The position numbers and the translations under genes are program-made. From Anagrus nilaparvatae (taxonomy: Eukaryota; Arthropoda; Insecta; Hymenoptera; Mymaridae), in contig JAKSXM010000014.1 in NCBI GenBank assembly GCA_022575985.1, positions 25,916,001-25,980,000 of the forward strand: a stretch of 64,000 nt of DNA, given 5' to 3'. The notes beneath the pieces are model-generated. The model saw only the letters and a list, made by a program, of their open reading frames with translations. It ran no database searches and had not been told where the DNA came from. This document shows, one piece after another, positions 61,316-64,000 of the stretch. The first letter of the stretch is position 1. Every line of letters starts with the position of its first letter.

Positions 61316-63229
61316 TTCTAAAAAAAATTTTTTAAATTTTTGTTACTTTTATCAATTTTTTATAGACACATTTTTTTATGTTACTTACTTTTTGATAAAC
61401 GTTATTTATCCTTTCTATTAAATACCGATATTGCACACACACTCAAAAAAAAAACCGGTTTCTCAACTCTGCGTCCTTTTACCCATAATGTGCACTTTCT
61501 GTCTTAAAAATATTTTCAAAAATTTATTGTTTCATACAAATGTATATCAAAAAACTTTTAAGAAAAATGATTTCTTATCACACACATATTTCTTATCACA
61601 CACCCACACAAAGAAGAAAAAAAAGTAAGTGCAAAAATATAATAAACTCTTTTAGTTAATAAAACATAGTTCTCCTTTTAATATTTCGATAGAGACTGAA
61701 GCGTAACGGGTCTCTATATAACTTAATGTCTCACACATATTATAAAAAAAAATCCCTCTCTCTTTTTCACTCCTACCCATACTTTTATTTACAAAAAAAA
61801 AACCAGGTATTTTTTTTTTCTTTTCTTATTACTACTTACTCCATACTTCCGTTCTCCACAATGTTTATAAGATAGGGATTCTCTTTACTTCTCTTTTATG
61901 TACTCGTAGAATATACTACTTTTTTATGTCTGCTGCGGGTGTATTGTACGAATGAGGCCACTATGAGGGAGAGGTATAATATACCTTTTTGTGTTATTAT
62001 ATCTTACATAGAAAGGCCAAAATAAAACATAAAAGAATATTACGAACAATTACATTATTTATAGAGGGGAAAAAAAATCTTAGATTTTATAATAAAATCT
62101 TTTTTTATTGTTGTTAAAAGGATCAAAAAAAAATTTTTTTAGTATAATAGGAAATTTTTGAATTATTATATGTATGATATAATAGACAGATGCATAATAA
62201 TAATAATAATAGTATTAATCTATATACATATATCTAACTATATAAAAGAATTTCATCATGTTGAAAAATCATAAGATTTATAAAATTTTTTCTTATATTT
62301 TATATTTGTGCAATGAGAGTAAAAAAAGCAAACAAGTGATGTATTGTGTATTTATCTATGTATTATTTTTTTTATTTTTTGAAATCTTGGGTATGTTAGT
62401 CGGAGAGATAGTTAGAAATGTGTGAAAAGAACACCTAATAACCCTTGGAATGTCCTAAGGACATTAAAACTACCCCTATCTATTGCCCCAGGATCTCTAA
62501 GTGGAAGCTTTAGCACGCTAAGAGAGTACAAAGTTGACCGGATTTACTGCAGTTTTTTATGACGAGGACACCAACGTGAACACGGGAGTTTAACTGCAGA
62601 CAGCAAAGCTACCCCTGAACATTTGGTCCAGAATTTCAAAGTGGATTGCTTGAACTCAAACTAACTAATATTTCATGTGAAGTAAACACCACCAAAAACT
62701 ATTTTTTCAATTCCTCAAATGGGCTTAGTCGAGTAAACAGCAATAACATTAGCAGCAAAGGAAGAATTCTCTATAAAAAATAAAAAATGAAAAAACACCT
62801 AAATAAAGGGCTAAAAAGGCTCTAAGTTTACGATTAGGAAGTTTCTGTATTTGCTGAAAGCAAATTTAATGCCAAAGAAATAAAAGTTCAAGATTGCGGC
62901 AAGAGAATTAGAGATAGATAGTACATGAAAAACAAAATATTCTTATTTCATATTATCAGGTCATGAAAATTTGGGAGTTTTTGAGGATAGTTAAAAAAAT
63001 ACCTCTTAATGTTTTTATAGTAAAAAACTTTCAATTGTCAACCATAAAACATGAATTATTGTCTGTAATATAGTTTAAGTACTTTTTTCTATTGTTTTAA
63101 ACCACCCCGCGATAAAAGAAAAGCTTAAATTTAAGTCTAATAAATGAAAGCTCTTATATATTATTATTAATCCTTACAAAGGCTGGAAAGTTATATATAC
63201 ACTTTCAGTGTAAGTGGAGAAATTCAAGA
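61316..63229. other. upstream region of LHFPL gene, no further gene seen
   Basis: Contains poly-A/T, CT-rich (61750-61790) and ATA-repeat tracts (62190-62215). 62430-62700 is less AT-rich but has no long frame. The LHFPL promoter and first non-coding exon could lie here or beyond the window. Confidence 0.4.
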
Positions 63230-64000
63230 TTTTTTATCCTTATTTAGTTTTTGAAGGCAAAAATTTTAATAAATTTGGAGAAAAAAAAATTGAAATACAT
63301 TACCCATTATATTCGAGTCAGACCATTTTGAACATCCTAAGCCATAATTTTATAAAAAATTTGGAACCAATAATTTTTATATATCAATGAACCCTATCAA
63401 CGTATATAGAAAAATATGGGTACAATGTTATAATATATTACTCGTTATTTTCACGTTTCTGACCATTTTGAACATTTTGAGCCATATTTATAAAAAAAAT
63501 TAATTTTTTTTGTAACCTATTGCTGATCGGTTAAGGGTAATTAAGAATTTAACATTTTGGCTAAATAATATAGATAATAATACTCCAGTTAAAATACGGG
63601 TTTGGTTGTATTTTCACTGGCGAACACGAGATTTGCTTTAATATAGGTTTTTTGGGTCGCTGAACATGAAAATCAGGGTCATTTCGTAAAGAAATGGGGG
63701 CTTCACCCTTAAATTAGCAAAAACTACTCCCAAAAGGGTATTTTTACATATTCCCACTTTTAGCGCTCAGATTTGCACCATATAGGTTTTTTAGGTCGCT
63801 AATCAAAAATTTCGACTTCTATTTCATAAGCAATTAAAATTTTATCCCTAAATTGGCTAAAACTACCCCTGAATACGGGGTGTTTTTGATATTTTTGCAC
63901 TTTGAGCATCCAGGATATGCCCATATAGGTTTTTTGGGTCACTAATCAAGAATTTCGACTTGTTTTTTTATAAATAATCAATATTTCACCACAAAAAAGG
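63230..64000 (+). repeat. ~140-bp tandem array running off the window edge
   Basis: Landmarks recur at one spacing. gaccattttgaacat occurs at 63321 and 63461. tataggttttttgggtcgct and variants occur at 63642, 63781 and 63924. The last three units share caaaactacycc and ggtcgctaatcaaaaatttcg and are the most alike. Earlier units are diverged. The array is incomplete at 64000. Confidence 0.75.

Noticed and set aside
1..64000. Integrated virus or polydnavirus segment
   Set aside because: No viral capsid, polymerase, integrase or excision-motif evidence was recognised; only LINE reverse transcriptases and DNA elements are seen.

Overview
The window reads as nuclear DNA of an AT-rich arthropod, most likely an insect. 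It holds two intron-containing neural or membrane protein genes with GT/AG splice sites, several non-LTR retrotransposon remnants, many MITE-like and foldback elements, and dense AT and mononucleotide tracts. There are no bacterial operons, rRNA, tRNA or CRISPR features. A parasitoid hymenopteran would fit, but that is inference only.

Layout. 1-18.5 kb is gene-poor. It carries a 1.14-kb palindrome (1231-2367), a decayed LINE C-terminus (8786-9290, minus), an R1-type 3' tail (10036-10185, minus), a LINE fragment ending in a (TAA)n tail (12345-13480, plus) and another LINE C-terminus (16680-17280, minus). From 18517 to 35654 (plus) lies a complete Dpr-interacting-protein-like (DIP) gene in seven exons. 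A short signal-peptide exon is separated from six clustered Ig/GPI-anchor exons by a 15.4-kb intron. That intron holds a 5'-truncated R1-clade LINE with a clear target-site duplication, a possible retrocopy with an A24 tail, a 6-kb segment bounded by ~450-bp inverted arms, a ~158-bp tandem array and several CAC-ended MITEs.

35.7-47.4 kb is the convergent intergenic region. It has a 1.06-kb MITE-like element just after the DIP stop codon, a near-perfect 708-bp hairpin (38379-39086), decayed inverted repeats and a CR1/L2-like LINE (about 42590-45852). 47389-61315 (minus) is a four-exon LHFPL-type tetraspan gene (claudin superfamily). Its 11.9-kb first intron carries a 1.72-kb foldback element with TTA target duplication (53185-54905), a deleted Mutator-like element with transposase C-terminus (about 55880-56765) and an 818-bp element with ~30-bp terminal inverted repeats (59212-60029). 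The right edge enters a ~140-bp tandem array (63230-64000) that runs off the window.

Both host genes reconstruct with every exon junction in phase and no internal stops. They encode surface proteins: DIPs are GPI-anchored Ig adhesion molecules of neurons, and LHFPL proteins are tetraspan auxiliary or junctional proteins. Nothing in the sequence shows they act together. The most unusual content is the density and variety of long inverted repeats (at least three long hairpins plus a 6-kb inverted pair), a plausible source of double-stranded RNA and small RNAs.
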